From Cladorhizidae sp. MBARI D1340-BT2 (taxonomy: Eukaryota; Porifera; Demospongiae; Poecilosclerida; Cladorhizidae): DNA of 64,000 nt. Of the stretch, positions 1-10,062 are shown piece after piece; the stretch's first letter is position 1, and the number at the start of each line of letters is the position of its first letter. Below the pieces are notes generated by a model, which was not told the origin of the DNA, made no database searches, and saw only the letters and a program-made list of their open reading frames with translations. Location: the NCBI GenBank assembly GCA_028752905.1, contig JAQNBH010000003.1:5512204-5576203 (forward strand), written 5' to 3'. Position numbers and translations under genes: made by a program.

Positions 1-670
1 CAAGGGAACATAACTATTCACAAAACAAGGGAGCATTGCTATTCACAAAACAAGGGAGCATAACTATTCACAAAACAAGGGAGCATAACTATTCACAAAA
101 CAAAGGAGCATAACTATTCACAAAACAAGGGAGGATAACTATTCACAAAACAAGGGAGGATAACTGTTCACAAAACAAGGGAACATAACTATTCACAAAA
201 CAAGGGAGGATAACCATTCACAAAACAAGGGAGCATAACTATTCACAAGACAAGGGAGGATAACTATTTACAAAACAAGGGAGGATAACTATTCATAAAA
301 CAAGGGAGGATAACTATTCGCAAAACAAGGGAGCAGAACTATTCACAAAACAAGGGAGCATAACTATTCACAAAACAAGGGAGCATAACTATTCACAAAA
401 CAAGAAGCATAGCTATTCACAAAACAAGGAGCATAGCTATTCACAAAACAAGGGAGCATAACTATTCACAAAACAAGGGAGCATAATTATTCACAAAACA
501 AGAGAGCATAGCTATTCACAAAACAAGGGAACATTACTATTCACAAAATAAGGGAACATAACTATTCACAAAACAAGGGAGCATAACTAGTAAATAACAA
601 GGGAACATAACTATTCACAAAACAAGGGAACATAACTATTCACAAAACAAGGGAACATAACTATTCACAA
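1..670. repeat. 25-bp minisatellite, unit A
   Basis: About 26 tandem copies of a 25-bp unit containing ataactattcacaaaacaag run from the window edge to about base 670, with point variants and occasional 1-2 bp indels. The array ends about 35 bp from the donor of the SET exon at 706-946. By analogy with unit B it is the start of the intron leading to a zinc-finger exon outside the window. Confidence 0.95.
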
Positions 671-705
671 TTATGTCATGAACATGACTGCCTTACATAA
701 CTAAC

Positions 706-946
706 CTTCATTGTCTACACGGATATCTATGCCCAGGTCCTTGGCAAATTTTTCCCCATACCAGATCAGGAGCTCTGACTCTGGGTGTATGGTTTTAATT
801 GTGCGGTAATATATACAGCCGTAGTACTGGTATGCTTGGACATTCTGCTCATCTTCATGCCGGGCACAGTTAACGAATCTCATCCAGTTAGAGTGGGAGG
901 GGTATTGTCCGTCAATTAAAAATGAACTAACCCCATTAGCCCTAAC
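706..946 (-). CDS. PRDM9-like gene, unit A: second PR/SET exon
   Basis: This 241-nt minus-strand exon encodes the C-terminal half of a PR/SET methyltransferase domain. Visible PRDM-family motifs are SHSNWMRFVNCARHEDEQN, the YRT segment and ELLIWYGEKF; they correspond to the PRDM9 residues around the catalytic Cys and Tyr (NCAR, WYG). The acceptor is tatag before GTTAGG at 946, and the donor GTTAGT follows 706. The frame opens in phase 0, matching the end of the upstream SET exon (3813), and closes with one overhanging base. The next exon (zinc fingers) would lie beyond the left edge of the window. The domain is intact, and its residues differ from unit B at only four positions, mostly near the exon start. 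Family membership is strong; assignment to PRDM9 rather than another PRDM rests on the whole-gene layout. Confidence 0.85.
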
Positions 947-1453
947 CTATACAGGTGTTAATATCAACATAGTGACAATACTTGATTAAATACATATCCA
1001 TCCTACACCAGGAGCGTTGCGAGATATTTCCGCTTTATATCTGTACTATTGTGAGACCTTTATCCACAAATGACAGTAACAATGTCAGTAGGTATGGGCC
1101 ATTGGTTCCTTCAAATATTGCCTGAAAGCATTTCAAAGCGTCCTTACATCCACAAAACAGATCTGCTACATGGCATAGAATTGCAGATGTCTGGACTACA
1201 CTGTATTATAAACTAGATCCCATGAATCCTTCCCAGGTGATGTGACGATACGGTGACATAAATCACGATTACTGTTGTTTCCCTAAGTTATGATGACGAT
1301 AACTTCATAACATGAACATCAAGCAGTCAGACTTCATATGCAGTATTCACTCCAATAGAAGTAGCAGCTTTATTGAAACTACCATAGGCTGCAACTACAC
1401 AGCCACACGAGTGTTACAAGTATAATGCTTGTGCAGAAAGAAGAAGAACTTAA

Positions 1454-2773
1454 GGCGGTCCTATGGGTCAGATTTAGATTTTTATTTTTTTTATTTTTAT
1501 TTTTTTAAATCTCAGCCAACTATGCTTCAACATACTGGAAAGGTGGATTCCAAGTTACAGAAGATATGGATGCTCTATTGTGGACTTACAGTGGCTTTTG
1601 CACACACCATCCACCCGGGAAGGCGATCAAGAAGCCTACCTGAATTCAGGGGGGAAAATGGCATTTTTTCTTCTTAAAAATTTTTTTTTTTTTTAGAGCT
1701 CCGTAGATTCTGTAAACTTCATGGTATGGACTTGATATATAGCTCAAAAGATAGGTCTCTTTATGTGCTCTATTTTGATGCTAAAATATGTTTCATAGGT
1801 ATAACTATATAGGCAAGTTACTAGACTATAAAGTGGAGGGACCTCAAAAGCATGAATCGCCTCAACATCCGCCAAGATAACTCCAGATTGCTAAGTGCAA
1901 AAAGAATAAAAATGGTACGAGTGGCCAGAGGAAGCCCGGTTCTATGCAATCACCTTTTTGATTAGGCGTTAAAAATGTATTACCTGGTCAGACATGTGGT
2001 GGAAATTTAAGGTGTTGTAAAAACAACGCCTTCAATTTTCCACCCAAGCGCTTTACCAGGTTATAAATTTTTAACGCCTAATCAAAAAGGTGATTGAATG
2101 CTCTAGGGCTTCCTCTAGCCACTCCTACCAATTTCAATTTTTTGGCACTTAGCAATCTGGAGTTATTCTGGATGGGGACTTTGGGATGCAGGTTTTTGAG
2201 GTCCCTCCTCTTTAGGGTCTAGTAACTTGCCTATAGTTATCATATGCATTGCTATAACTTTTTTTGGGTCAAAAACGTTGATTCCTTGCTTCCCGCCAAC
2301 AATAACTCATTCCAATAAAAAAAATTATGTCTAACATTTTATACCATTTTGTAGCTCTGTCTTTACTCTACCAATTGAATGGTTAAAAAAAAATCATTGC
2401 CTCTTTTGTGAAGTTATTGATGATCTAAGGTAAAATTTTACATTTGAACTCACCATTACTTGAACTCACCATTACTAGTGGATTTTTTTAAAAAAGATTC
2501 TAAACCATTCAATTTGTAGCACTCTGCATGCTCTAGCCACTGAAGAAATTCCAAGCCAATACAAAATACTAGTAAGGGTGGGGAGTGGGCGGCATCTTCC
2601 TCAATGGTGCTTGCTTCTTCGAGTTACCTTGAAGGAGGACAAAAAGAAAGTATATGATATGCATATCATTTGAAAGCATGACAAGTGGGCTAGCAAAATT
2701 ATGTTCATAGGAGTAGAAACCCAAAAATTATGATCAGTTGTATTTTTTTTAAGTACCCCTATATAGCACCCCC
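1454..2773. mobile_element. TTAA-flanked non-autonomous element with fold-back core
   Basis: This segment is absent from unit B and is flanked by TTAA at 1450-1453 and 2774-2777, the piggyBac target signature. The ends look like imperfect inverted repeats (GGCGGTCCTAT on the left, GGGGGTGCTAT read inward from the right). No transposase is visible. The interior holds a long palindrome (1801-2240) and a T-rich stretch (1680-1695). The matching site in unit B reads tcaa rather than ttaa, so either that site has mutated or the TTAA is partly fortuitous. The element sits inside the SET intron of the PRDM9-like gene. Confidence 0.6.
1801..2240. repeat. Long inverted repeat (fold-back)
   Basis: The left arm beginning ataactatataggcaagtta pairs with the right arm ending taacttgcctatagttat. 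The arms are about 210 bp each and the loop is near 2018-2024 (ggtgttgtaaaaacaacgcc). Imperfections are scattered substitutions. Related sequence occurs singly at 35,480-35,640 and in pieces at 54,108-54,250 and 54,980-55,130, so this is a dispersed repeat family in fold-back form. Confidence 0.85.
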
Positions 2774-2916
2774 TTAACTGCTGAAGCAAAGAGCAGCATT
2801 TGATTCAGCAGATCAGAGGCTTTTTGCACTCCGCAAACCTTATACCCACAGCACGTGTGTGGTACATGGTCATAACCTTGCTATGTATAAACACACATAG
2901 TCAGAGCTAGCTGGAA

Positions 2917-3156
2917 TCAGTTATCGAGTTCCTGGTTGCTATTATTGTCAACGAGGAGTTCGTTCAGTTCAATCTCTTGTTCATCCTCCTCCTCCTCCAG
3001 GGAGACAAACAGATCTTCTCCATCACTGTCACTCTCTTCCCAACAGCTGGTATTCGACAGACCAGCTAAAGATGCTACTCCATCATCCTTGAAGCAGTGA
3101 ATCACTCCATCTTCCTTGAAGCAGTGAATCACTCCATCTTCAGATCTTTCCACCAT
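2917..3156 (-). CDS. Conserved acidic ORF inside the SET intron, unit A
   Basis: This 79-codon ATG-initiated ORF is rich in Asp/Glu (EESDSDGEDLFVSLEEEEDE) and ends at a TGA. Unit B keeps the same ORF at 39,464-39,679 with few substitutions. Unit A carries an extra in-frame repeat (two DGVIHCFK blocks against one in B), so length change has respected the frame. It lies on the same strand as, and between, the two SET exons. It could be an alternative terminal exon of the PRDM9-like gene, a separate small gene, or chance. I do not recognise the product. Confidence 0.35.
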   Translation of the reverse strand: MVERSEDGVIHCFKEDGVIHCFKDDGVASLAGLSNTSCWEESDSDGEDLFVSLEEEEDEQEIELNELLVDNNSNQELDN

Positions 3157-3812
3157 CACAGATATTTCTCAAGCAAAGATGCATTTCTTTATCAACTTGG
3201 CAATTTTTATAGTGTAGTGCAAGAGACATACTGACAACATATTGCTAGCACATGGGTGATATAAGCACATGGGTGATATAATCAACTAGGTGTGGTACAA
3301 TTTGATTTTTTTATTTTTGAGAGCAACTTCTATTTATGCAGCGGCTTCTATTCCAGTGATTACAGTGCTAAGGTTAATCCAATACAATTGTATATAAACA
3401 TTTTTCTCGACAAACTTTCAGTTGCCATAGGTAGTAATCACGACTTTCTCAATAAATTTACTTACGCGATGTTTCAGCTAGATGATCTAGCCTTCATCAG
3501 GAATGAAGGCCAGAAGCATCTAGTGGAGATATTGTGTGAGTAAATTTAGGTTGATTATTGAGAGTCTTGGTATTTCTAGAAACATTGTTCTTACTGTATA
3601 TCATAAATATTTCTGTTTCAATGAACAGCCATCGTTTGGCTATCAATATAATACAGCATCGAATAGTTTTCACTAAAGATATAAGTAAAATACAATCCAT
3701 GAAGAAGTAGGGCATTGCATCATCACATGCACCCCTCAAGTGTCACCTTCATGCAATTTGGTGTGCGTTCTGCAATGTATATAAAGAGTTCTGGCTGATG
3801 CACACCACTCAC

Positions 3813-4166
3813 CTCCCATGCATAGGTCATGTCATAAAAGTCTCCAACGTCCTCCCAGGCCACTTTCCTGCCTTCGTAAGGTCCAAACCGCACACCTTTT
3901 TTTAAGAAGGAGACGGCGAAGACACCTAGTCCTGCATCAGGCATTCCCGAGGGTCTGACAGTAAGTTGTGCTGGCACTGGTAGATCTGTGTAGGTTAGAG
4001 AGGACTGGTCATGGCCGGCTGAGGGGTCCAGTTCCGAGAGAGGACCGTGCAGAGGACAGTCTCCATAATACTTATTGTCACAGTCGTCACACACTGTAGG
4101 ATAATTTTCAGAGAACATAGCCAGAGAGTAAAGGCAAGATTCAGAATACTGCAGAAGGTAGTCCAT
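3813..4166 (-). CDS. PRDM9-like gene, unit A: knuckle and first PR/SET exon
   Basis: The exon encodes a CDDCDNKYYGDCPLHGPL knuckle (CxxC...CxxH), as found just before SET in PRDM9. It continues into the N-terminal half of PR/SET: RPSGMPDAGLGVFAV, KKGVRFGPYEGRKV and DMTYAWE. The donor GTGAGT follows base 3813 in phase 0, matching the acceptor at 946, which restores a continuous SET domain. The 5' boundary is uncertain. A TGA lies just upstream of the ATG at 4166 in this frame, and the nearest good acceptor is cttctgcag at about 4150, which unit B has lost (cttccgcaa). Domain call is strong, exon start weak. Confidence 0.8.
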
Positions 4167-4439
4167 TCCATTGTGTGTGTTTCAAATCATTTGCAATGTT
4201 TCATAATAATAATAGGGTACCATATACAATATTGAACTTTGACCTTGATTGCACAATCAATGGAAGCCGTTTCAGCTGGGGGCATATCTATTCATGTGGA
4301 TGAGAACCAGAGATTTGCTAGAGCTAGCTAAGCATATATCCATCAGCTTCTAGAAAAGATAATAATCATTACCAGTTAAGTGGCTATCGCTATGGCTATG
4401 TGACTACATGTAAGTATTTGGCTACTAGCTAATAATTAT

Positions 4440-4700
4440 TAGCCAGCTTAATTAAGCTACCACAGTCACTGAATGGTTATAGTTGCATCTGCCACCACAG
4501 CCACTAGCTATATTAGCACAGCACAGTCACTGAATGGTTCTAGTTGCATCTGCCACCACAACCACTTTAGCTACCACAGTCACTTAATGGTTCTAGTGGC
4601 ATCTGCCACCACAACCACTAGCTATAATTTAGCACAGCTTTAGCTACCACAGTCACTGAATGGTTGCATCTGCCACCACAACCACTAGCTAGCTAAAGAA
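4440..4700. repeat. About 80-bp tandem repeat in the PRDM intron
   Basis: About four imperfect copies of a unit containing ccaccacaaccactagctat and taccacagtcactgaatggt. Unit B has only about one copy (40,965-41,020), so copy number changed after duplication. Confidence 0.85.
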
Positions 4701-5065
4701 CACTGACTTACCATGCCTCCTGGCATTCTTTGCCTGCAGGGGAAGGCTCCTCTAGGAGCTTGTCTACAAACACCATAATGTTTACTGGAACCTAAATAGC
4801 TGATGGTGCAGCATCACTAGATTCTAGCACCTTGATTAGCATGACTTGATTAGTATGACACAAAGGAATTGATGCAAAGTTGAATCAAATCCTGTCTGTT
4901 GCATCTCATAATCATTCTATGCGTAAGCTATCCTGTCTGTTGCGTCTCATAATTACGTAAGCTATCCCATCTGAATATCAATGTGATTGGAACAATTCAA
5001 CACGTGGAATGATTATTTACCATACTGTAAACTGGCAGCGTTAAAACAATTTGCTTTTGACTTAC

Positions 5066-5150
5066 ACAAATATCCATCCTTGACAAAGGTGGCATCCTTA
5101 GTAGTTGCACACTCCGAGGGTCTTCCACAGCTACAGTTGGTACATCACTA
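5066..5150 (-). CDS. Candidate small exon upstream of SET, unit A
   Basis: A well-formed donor (TTGT/GTAAGT, exon end 5066) and possible acceptors at about 5147-5150 define a short exon, conserved in unit B (41,395-41,479). Two frames stay open over most of it. The frame compatible with the phase-2 end of the upstream acidic exon reads DVPTVAVEDPRSVQLLRMPP. The other frame is Cys-rich (CTNCSCGRPSEC). I cannot decide which is used. Product unrecognised; gene membership is inferred from strand and position. Confidence 0.35.
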
Positions 5151-5239
5151 CTCAACCAGCAGTGTACAAACTTGCACCATGGCAACCAAGGTTAACAAAT
5201 AAACAATTTAGCATTGCTAACGATGCAATCACTACTTAC

Positions 5240-5529
5240 ACATCTTGTTCCGTTAGCTGTGCCTGATCATCTAGCGTTTCTTCAAGTATCACAGACTCTG
5301 CATCTTCTCCATCATCACTATCATTACCACCATCACCACCCACCTGACTGGGCATGATGTCATTTTGAGACTTCTCCAACTCGATGCTAAACCCTGCAGA
5401 CTCTTCCTTATCCAAGAGATCCACGCTAAACACATCTGACAATGGGACCTTAACCAGAGATGACGCCCCATGGCATGCCCGAGTAGATTTCCTTCGCCTT
5501 ACTCCAACCTCACATTCTCGCTCCATCAT
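5240..5529 (-). CDS. Acidic N-terminal exon of PRDM9-like gene, unit A
   Basis: An open frame on the minus strand, MMERECEVGVRRRKSTRACH..., has a basic start followed by a Ser/Asp/Glu-rich stretch (GGNDSDDGEDAES) and ends at a GTAAGT donor (exon end 5240, two overhanging bases). Unit B preserves it at 41,569-41,858 with a handful of amino-acid changes and no indels. An acceptor (gtgtgtag) may lie just upstream of the ATG, so the start may not be translational. No KRAB or SSXRD motif is visible. Assignment to the PRDM9-like gene is inference from order, strand and conservation. Confidence 0.45.
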
Positions 5530-5536
5530 GTCCTCC

Positions 5537-5537
5537 T

Positions 5538-5565
<28 letters not shown>
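5537..5565. repeat. (CA)n microsatellite
   Basis: About 14 CA dinucleotides directly abut the acidic exon. Unit B has a shorter run (41,866-41,881). Confidence 0.95.
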
Positions 5566-5568
<3 letters not shown>

Positions 5569-6578
5569 AGGGATGTCAACGGTTGACCTACGAAGATGAA
5601 AGGATGAGCGCCACTTGCATGACTTTATTAGAAAACAAAAACTTTCTTTGAGAAGTATACAGTGCAATAGTAGGGAAAAACATTCTCATAGATACAATCT
5701 ATCCAGTGTCCAATGAAGCTGAATGAATGCTCAAGAAAGTTCTCTGTGATATGTGGCCAACTGTGATGCCAGGCTCTTGCAAGTTTACAAGGGCACGTCC
5801 ATCCTGAGGATGACCTTCATCTTTGGTAGGAGGAAGCCATTCTGGCAACCAAAGAGTGTTATCAATAGGATGGCCTCATACAGGACAGAAATTATACATA
5901 GCCTGCTGTAACTAATTTGGCTATGGAAGACACTATTAACTCGGCCTGTGCGCTATATTTCAAGAGGTTCAAGCTCGGCTATTATTTTGACAGGCTGGTT
6001 ACTTAGTGTGCTTAAACTCTATAGGCCTGTCCACACTGCACCTGAACTGATGTGCATTAATGTGTGTTGGGTCCTAAGGTCTTCCAAGTCAATGTGCGTT
6101 CGTTGCGTCCACAATAGCACAGAAATAAACTGTACAAAGCAAATATAATCATCCTACCAAAGTCAGTAAAAAATCATATTTATGACTGCAGTTGAGATGA
6201 AGTTTGTTTTTGCGCCCTTTTCTTGCTTGTCAGTTACCTACAGATGCGCAGGAAACATTTTCTACAGAGAAGAAAGAGGAGAGAGCTGAGGGAAAGGTAG
6301 AACCGATGAAGGTTGCAACTGCACAAACTTCAGAAGTCCAGATACATGGCATATGAACATAGCAACAGTTCTCTGGCTATGTAGTTGGTCTAGCTAGATA
6401 GTATGCAGCTAGCTCCAAAGTTCCCAACTGTAGCATCGCGAAGACGTGAGTGAATCAAATTCTTTTCAATGCAAACTGCAAACTTATTTGAACGCTTTAA
6501 TTTGTTGCACTGATTCGACTCAAACCACCTATCGAGGTGGACCATAATAATATGCATTATCAAATTCAGTGTGGATGC
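5566..6578. other. Non-coding block shared with unit B
   Basis: This block is collinear with 41,882-42,894 with point differences and small indels. A minus-strand stretch near 5770-5870 stays open and looks coding-like (LWLPEWLPPTKDEGHPQDGR). Unit B keeps it with substitutions and then a stop, so it may be an exon relic of unknown origin. Nothing else identifiable. Confidence 0.5.
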
Positions 6579-6839
6579 TTAACTCTTTGGCTGCGAAGGG
6601 ATTTACCCAGTAATTTCCCCTGCACGGGAGGCTGTTTATTGAATCACCCGTTTTTGAAATCACCTGATTTTTAATTGGTTTTGTTTTGTATTTTTGAGGC
6701 TTGTTTAGGTGAACATACGAGTGATATTCTGACTATCTCCTAACTTTCTACCCAACACCAGGCTAGAAGAACCTTTTGAGATGGCAAGACAAGTGAAGCC
6801 AGACTCCAAGTAAGTATTATTATGTGGATAAGCTAACCA

Positions 6840-7320
6840 GTTTGTTACATAGATGGCTAGCAAATTAGATGGCGCTTGAAGTGTACAGGCAGTTTTAGCT
6901 GATATTTATAGCTAGCAAATTAGCTAGCACTTGAAGTTGGCAGTTTTAGATAGCCAAGTAGCTAGCGCTTGAAGTGTATATGTAGTTTGAGCTGATCTTT
7001 ATAGATGGCAAATTAGCTAGCGCTTGAAGTTGGCAGTTTTAGATGATCATTGTAGCTAGCAAATTAGATGGCGGTTGAAGTGTATAGGCAGTTTGAGCTT
7101 ATCTTTATAGCTAGCAAATTAGCTAGCGCTTGAAGTTGGCAGTTTTAGATAGCCAAGTAGCTAGCGCTTGAAGTGTATAGGCAGTTTGAGCTGATCTTTA
7201 TAGCTGGCAAATTAGCTAGCGCTTGAAGTTGGCAGTTTTAGATGATCATTATAGCTAGCAAATTAGCTAGCGCTTGAAGAAGGCAGTTGTAGCTGATATA
7301 TAGCCAGCAATAGCTAGCAT
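6840..7320. repeat. Tandem repeat inside the piggyBac
   Basis: Several imperfect copies of a segment containing gctagcaaattagctagcgc and ttgaagttggcagttttaga, spaced about 60-120 bp apart. Confidence 0.85.
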
Positions 7321-7399
7321 TGGAGGTAGCTAGTAGACTACCAAGCAAACCAAGTTGTTCTATAGCAGTATGTTTCTCAGCTCAGCTAGCTTTGGATGA

Positions 7400-8331
7400 T
7401 CTACCAACTGTGCTATCATCATGGATAGTACTCAGAATGGTCACAGCTCTCTTGTCCATCCATTTCAAGGCATGGACACCATTTGTACTTACAGATTCCT
7501 TTTCATTTTGTCTTTGGCCGGGATACATGCAGGTCCCCCCCTGTTCACCCGAACTGTACCAAATGCACCAAAGCCACTACTTTTTAGAGATAGTACAAGT
7601 GTATATATCATATTATTGTGTGTATACTAAAGTCTCCTCACCTACATACAGCTTCCAACTATAGGTATATCCTCTAGAGCTGTCTGCCAGGACATAAGCT
7701 TTCGTACCCCACTTTTTGGGCTTCATGGACAAGTGGATGAACCAGACCCTCCCCTTGAATCCAATTGATTCATTGACAGCAATTTCTCTTCCAAGCTGGT
7801 ATGATTGTCCATGCTAATGGCTATAATGAGGGCAATGAACCTCTTTATCTCGCTAACTGTGCCAAGCTTTCCAATCTCTCATTCTAGATTGAGGAGGTAG
7901 GTCTTGATTTGAAGCTATAAATTGGTCTGCTTACAAATTTGTTTCCTCCACAATTCTCCTTAGGATAGTGTTATTGAGAAAAAGCTGAGCAAAGTCAATG
8001 GGCGCTTTTCCTTCCATATCAACTGTGAAACCAGATGTCTGCCTGAATGAGATTACCACTGGAGCTGCTGGTACTGGAGCTGCTGGCCACTGGAGCTGCT
8101 GGCCACTGGAGCTGCTGGCACTGGAGCTGATGGCACTGGAGCTGCTTGAACTGGAGCTGCTTGAACTTTCACTGGAGCTACTCCTACAAACTTCTTCATC
8201 GTTACAGTATCCACAACATTTTCACCATCCTCCACACCCTCTTTACCATCCTCCACACCTTCACAATAATTCTCATCAATATATCCACCAAAATCATCAT
8301 CACTGTCATCTCTTTTTAACATACACAGCAC
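7400..8331 (-). pseudogene. piggyBac transposase (DDE_Tnp_1_7), broken
   Basis: Read on the minus strand, an acidic N-terminus (RDDSDDDFGGYIDENY) is followed by an Ala-Pro-Val-Gln repeat. Next come pieces of the catalytic domain: NESIGFKGR, then MKPKKWGTKAYVLADSSRG with YTYSWKLYV, and ALKWMDKRAVTILST. These are hallmark segments of piggyBac transposases. Stops and frame changes separate the pieces (for example after EETNL), so no full protein can be made. A possible intron (donor after WKLYV) may explain one break. Family call is strong; the exact limits are approximate. Confidence 0.85.
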
Positions 8332-8592
8332 TTCAGCTCTATTATAATAATTATCTATCCATCACTTGTATTCAGCACAATACTTTATCAAGCATCTAGA
8401 GTGAAGGTACATAACCACCTTACATAACCAAGCTTTGTCCAAAGATAGTTGATAATTCCAGGTCAGTACAAGTGAATTAAACACTGTGAGCAGCTGTACC
8501 AATAAGCAGACAATAGGCAGATGCTTCGTGAGTGGCTGTACCGATAAGCAGCACCTTAGTTACTGCGAGTCAATAAAGCATTAGTCCTTTAC

Positions 8593-8652
8593 GGACATAT
8601 ATATATGTCCACCTTACTAGTGCAATTTTTGCCTGGACATATATATATGTCC
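8593..8652. repeat. Paired 18-bp palindromes at the piggyBac right end
   Basis: GGACATATATATATGTCC occurs at 8593-8610 and again at 8635-8652, within 75 bp of the element end. Such subterminal palindromes may be transposase or host-factor sites; this is inference. Confidence 0.9.
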
Positions 8653-8762
8653 ACCACAGTCAAACAGTTAATCTGCATTGACTTGTGCAGTGTGGACAGT
8701 CCTTATGCGGAGTGTTGGTGTGCTAACAATCTACACTGGACATTTGTGTAAGCATTTTAATC

Positions 8763-9053
8763 ATGCTAAATCGTGCGCAATCAGCACAAATTAAAGAAAC
8801 AGTTTTATTTATTGCGCATGCATATCTATTGGCCGTGTGTTGGATGCTGAGGACTCCAAACCTACAGAATGTATTAAGAGGAAGAAAAAGTCCATTCAAA
8901 TTGCTCAGGAAGAAAACCATCATTGCAATGGCTAAACAAACTGGGTGGGAGGAAGGGCAGGCTGAAGAATCTAATAAACGCGTGGAAGTAGTGCTAGATA
9001 GAAATACCAGAGGGTGGAGAAAGAAGGCTATAGCAGCACTCGAAGTAATATGA
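8763..9053 (+). CDS. Weakly supported ORF shared with unit B
   Basis: The ORF starts MLNRAQSAQIKETVLFIAHA. Unit B has the same N-terminus at 42,990-43,199, but the two diverge by frame after about 27 codons because of small indels near 8,840. One or both copies are therefore disrupted. Product unrecognised; it may be a transposon relic. Confidence 0.2.
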   Translation: MLNRAQSAQIKETVLFIAHAYLLAVCWMLRTPNLQNVLRGRKSPFKLLRKKTIIAMAKQTGWEEGQAEESNKRVEVVLDRNTRGWRKKAIAALEVI

Positions 9054-9153
9054 ACCTTTGGATATGTTATTAATTCTCCAATGCATCGAAATAAATCAAA
9101 TAATTGAACCAAATAAGTGTGTGTAATATGTTTGCGCATCATTCTGCATTGGG

Positions 9154-9381
9154 TTAGGTTGCCAGAGAAGTGCACACCCAGTCGGTTTTCATGATGAAAG
9201 GTTGAGTACCCATGGACATTTTGACTCGGGTGCATTCAGACCCAACAGTTCTGCATTCCACACCCCTGTCTTGCTGTCCAACCAGACAAGCAGCACCGAA
9301 TGCCTCACATTTACTTGCTACCTCAACTTTTAAGTAGCAGGCAGTAGCGGCTCCAGCCAGTTCCTTCTTGGCTTTGGTCAT
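9154..9381 (-). CDS. Conserved unrecognised ORF (MTKAKKE...), unit A
   Basis: The minus-strand ORF opens MTKAKKELAGAATACYLKVE and contains VGQQDRGVEC and KMSMGTQPFIMKTDWVCTSL. Unit B has the same ORF at 43,359-43,571. The two copies differ by a 9-bp and a 6-bp indel, both multiples of three, which suggests selection on the frame before or after duplication. It sits upstream of, and on the same strand as, the PRDM9-like exons, so it could be a 5' exon of that gene or an independent gene. I do not recognise the family. Confidence 0.35.
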   Translation of the reverse strand: MTKAKKELAGAATACYLKVEVASKCEAFGAACLVGQQDRGVECRTVGSECTRVKMSMGTQPFIMKTDWVCTSLAT

Positions 9382-9489
9382 CTAAGGACTGTGCTGAATC
9401 ATGGGTCTTCCCCTGCAACCTGGCTAGTAGCTAGCTAGTAGAGATGAGCTCCTTGTACTACTGCAATCCGTGTGACCTTCGCACTCTAG

Positions 9490-9880
9490 CTACTAGCATT
9501 ACATGGCTCCACCTACTCAAAAATGTAAGTGTACAACTAAGTATAGTCACAGGAACTACCGGCTGAATTTATGCAACCACCTCCTAATCAATTTATGCTC
9601 TTTATCAGACTTTGAAGTCCATCAATATATCTGATTTTGACAGTGAACCTCCGTCAGGTTTCACAACTCCATCTAGTGAAACTCCATCTAGAAAGAGAGC
9701 ATGAACTACTGCAGCTGCCAGGACTGGAGGAGAATTTTTTTAAATTCACTATGACCAAGAAATATCCACGTCTTATGAAATGGTCAGATCCTGAAAATGC
9801 CAAATATATCGAATACAGGAATGGTTTTGATATCTTGAAGCTAGGATGGCCATGATGTAAACTGTACTTCAAACGAGAAT
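9490..9880 (+). pseudogene. Unrecognised coding-like relic, shared by both units
   Basis: The plus strand has an ATG (MAPPTQK) before a GTAAGT, then after an AG a stretch SINISDFDSEPPSGFTTPS ending in RKRA and a stop, and later KWSDPENAKYIEYRNGFD. Unit B (43,690-44,030) has the same pieces and the same stop. It looks like a decayed transposase or host gene that died before the duplication. Confidence 0.25.
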
Positions 9881-10062
9881 CAGTGCATTGAAATTAATAG
9901 ATTTGCTGTCCACAGTTGTAGGGGGGGGGGGAAGGAAAAAAATACTATAAGTATTTGATTTCAAATTCCCCCTCCCCAGACCCCCCTAGAAAGTTGCACG
10001 TACATCCATGTGCACACACAGGAATAATAAACATCTTTGTTAATGGTGGCAGTGGAGATTAC

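Larger units (their letters stand above)
6583..8667 (-). mobile_element. piggyBac element (decayed), unit A only
   Basis: The element is flanked by TTAA at 6579-6582 and 8668-8671; unit B has a single TTAA at the empty site (42,895-42,898). Its termini form imperfect inverted repeats (CTCTTTGGCTGCGAAGG against CTGTTTGACTGTGGTGG read inward). The interior encodes a broken piggyBac-type transposase on the minus strand. Tandem repeats fill 6840-7320, and two identical 18-bp palindromes lie near the right end. Insertion postdates the A/B duplication. Confidence 0.9.

Noticed and set aside
1..670. CRISPR array from regular short repeats
   Set aside because: Repeats are contiguous 25-bp units with no unique spacers, in a eukaryotic intron; it is a minisatellite.
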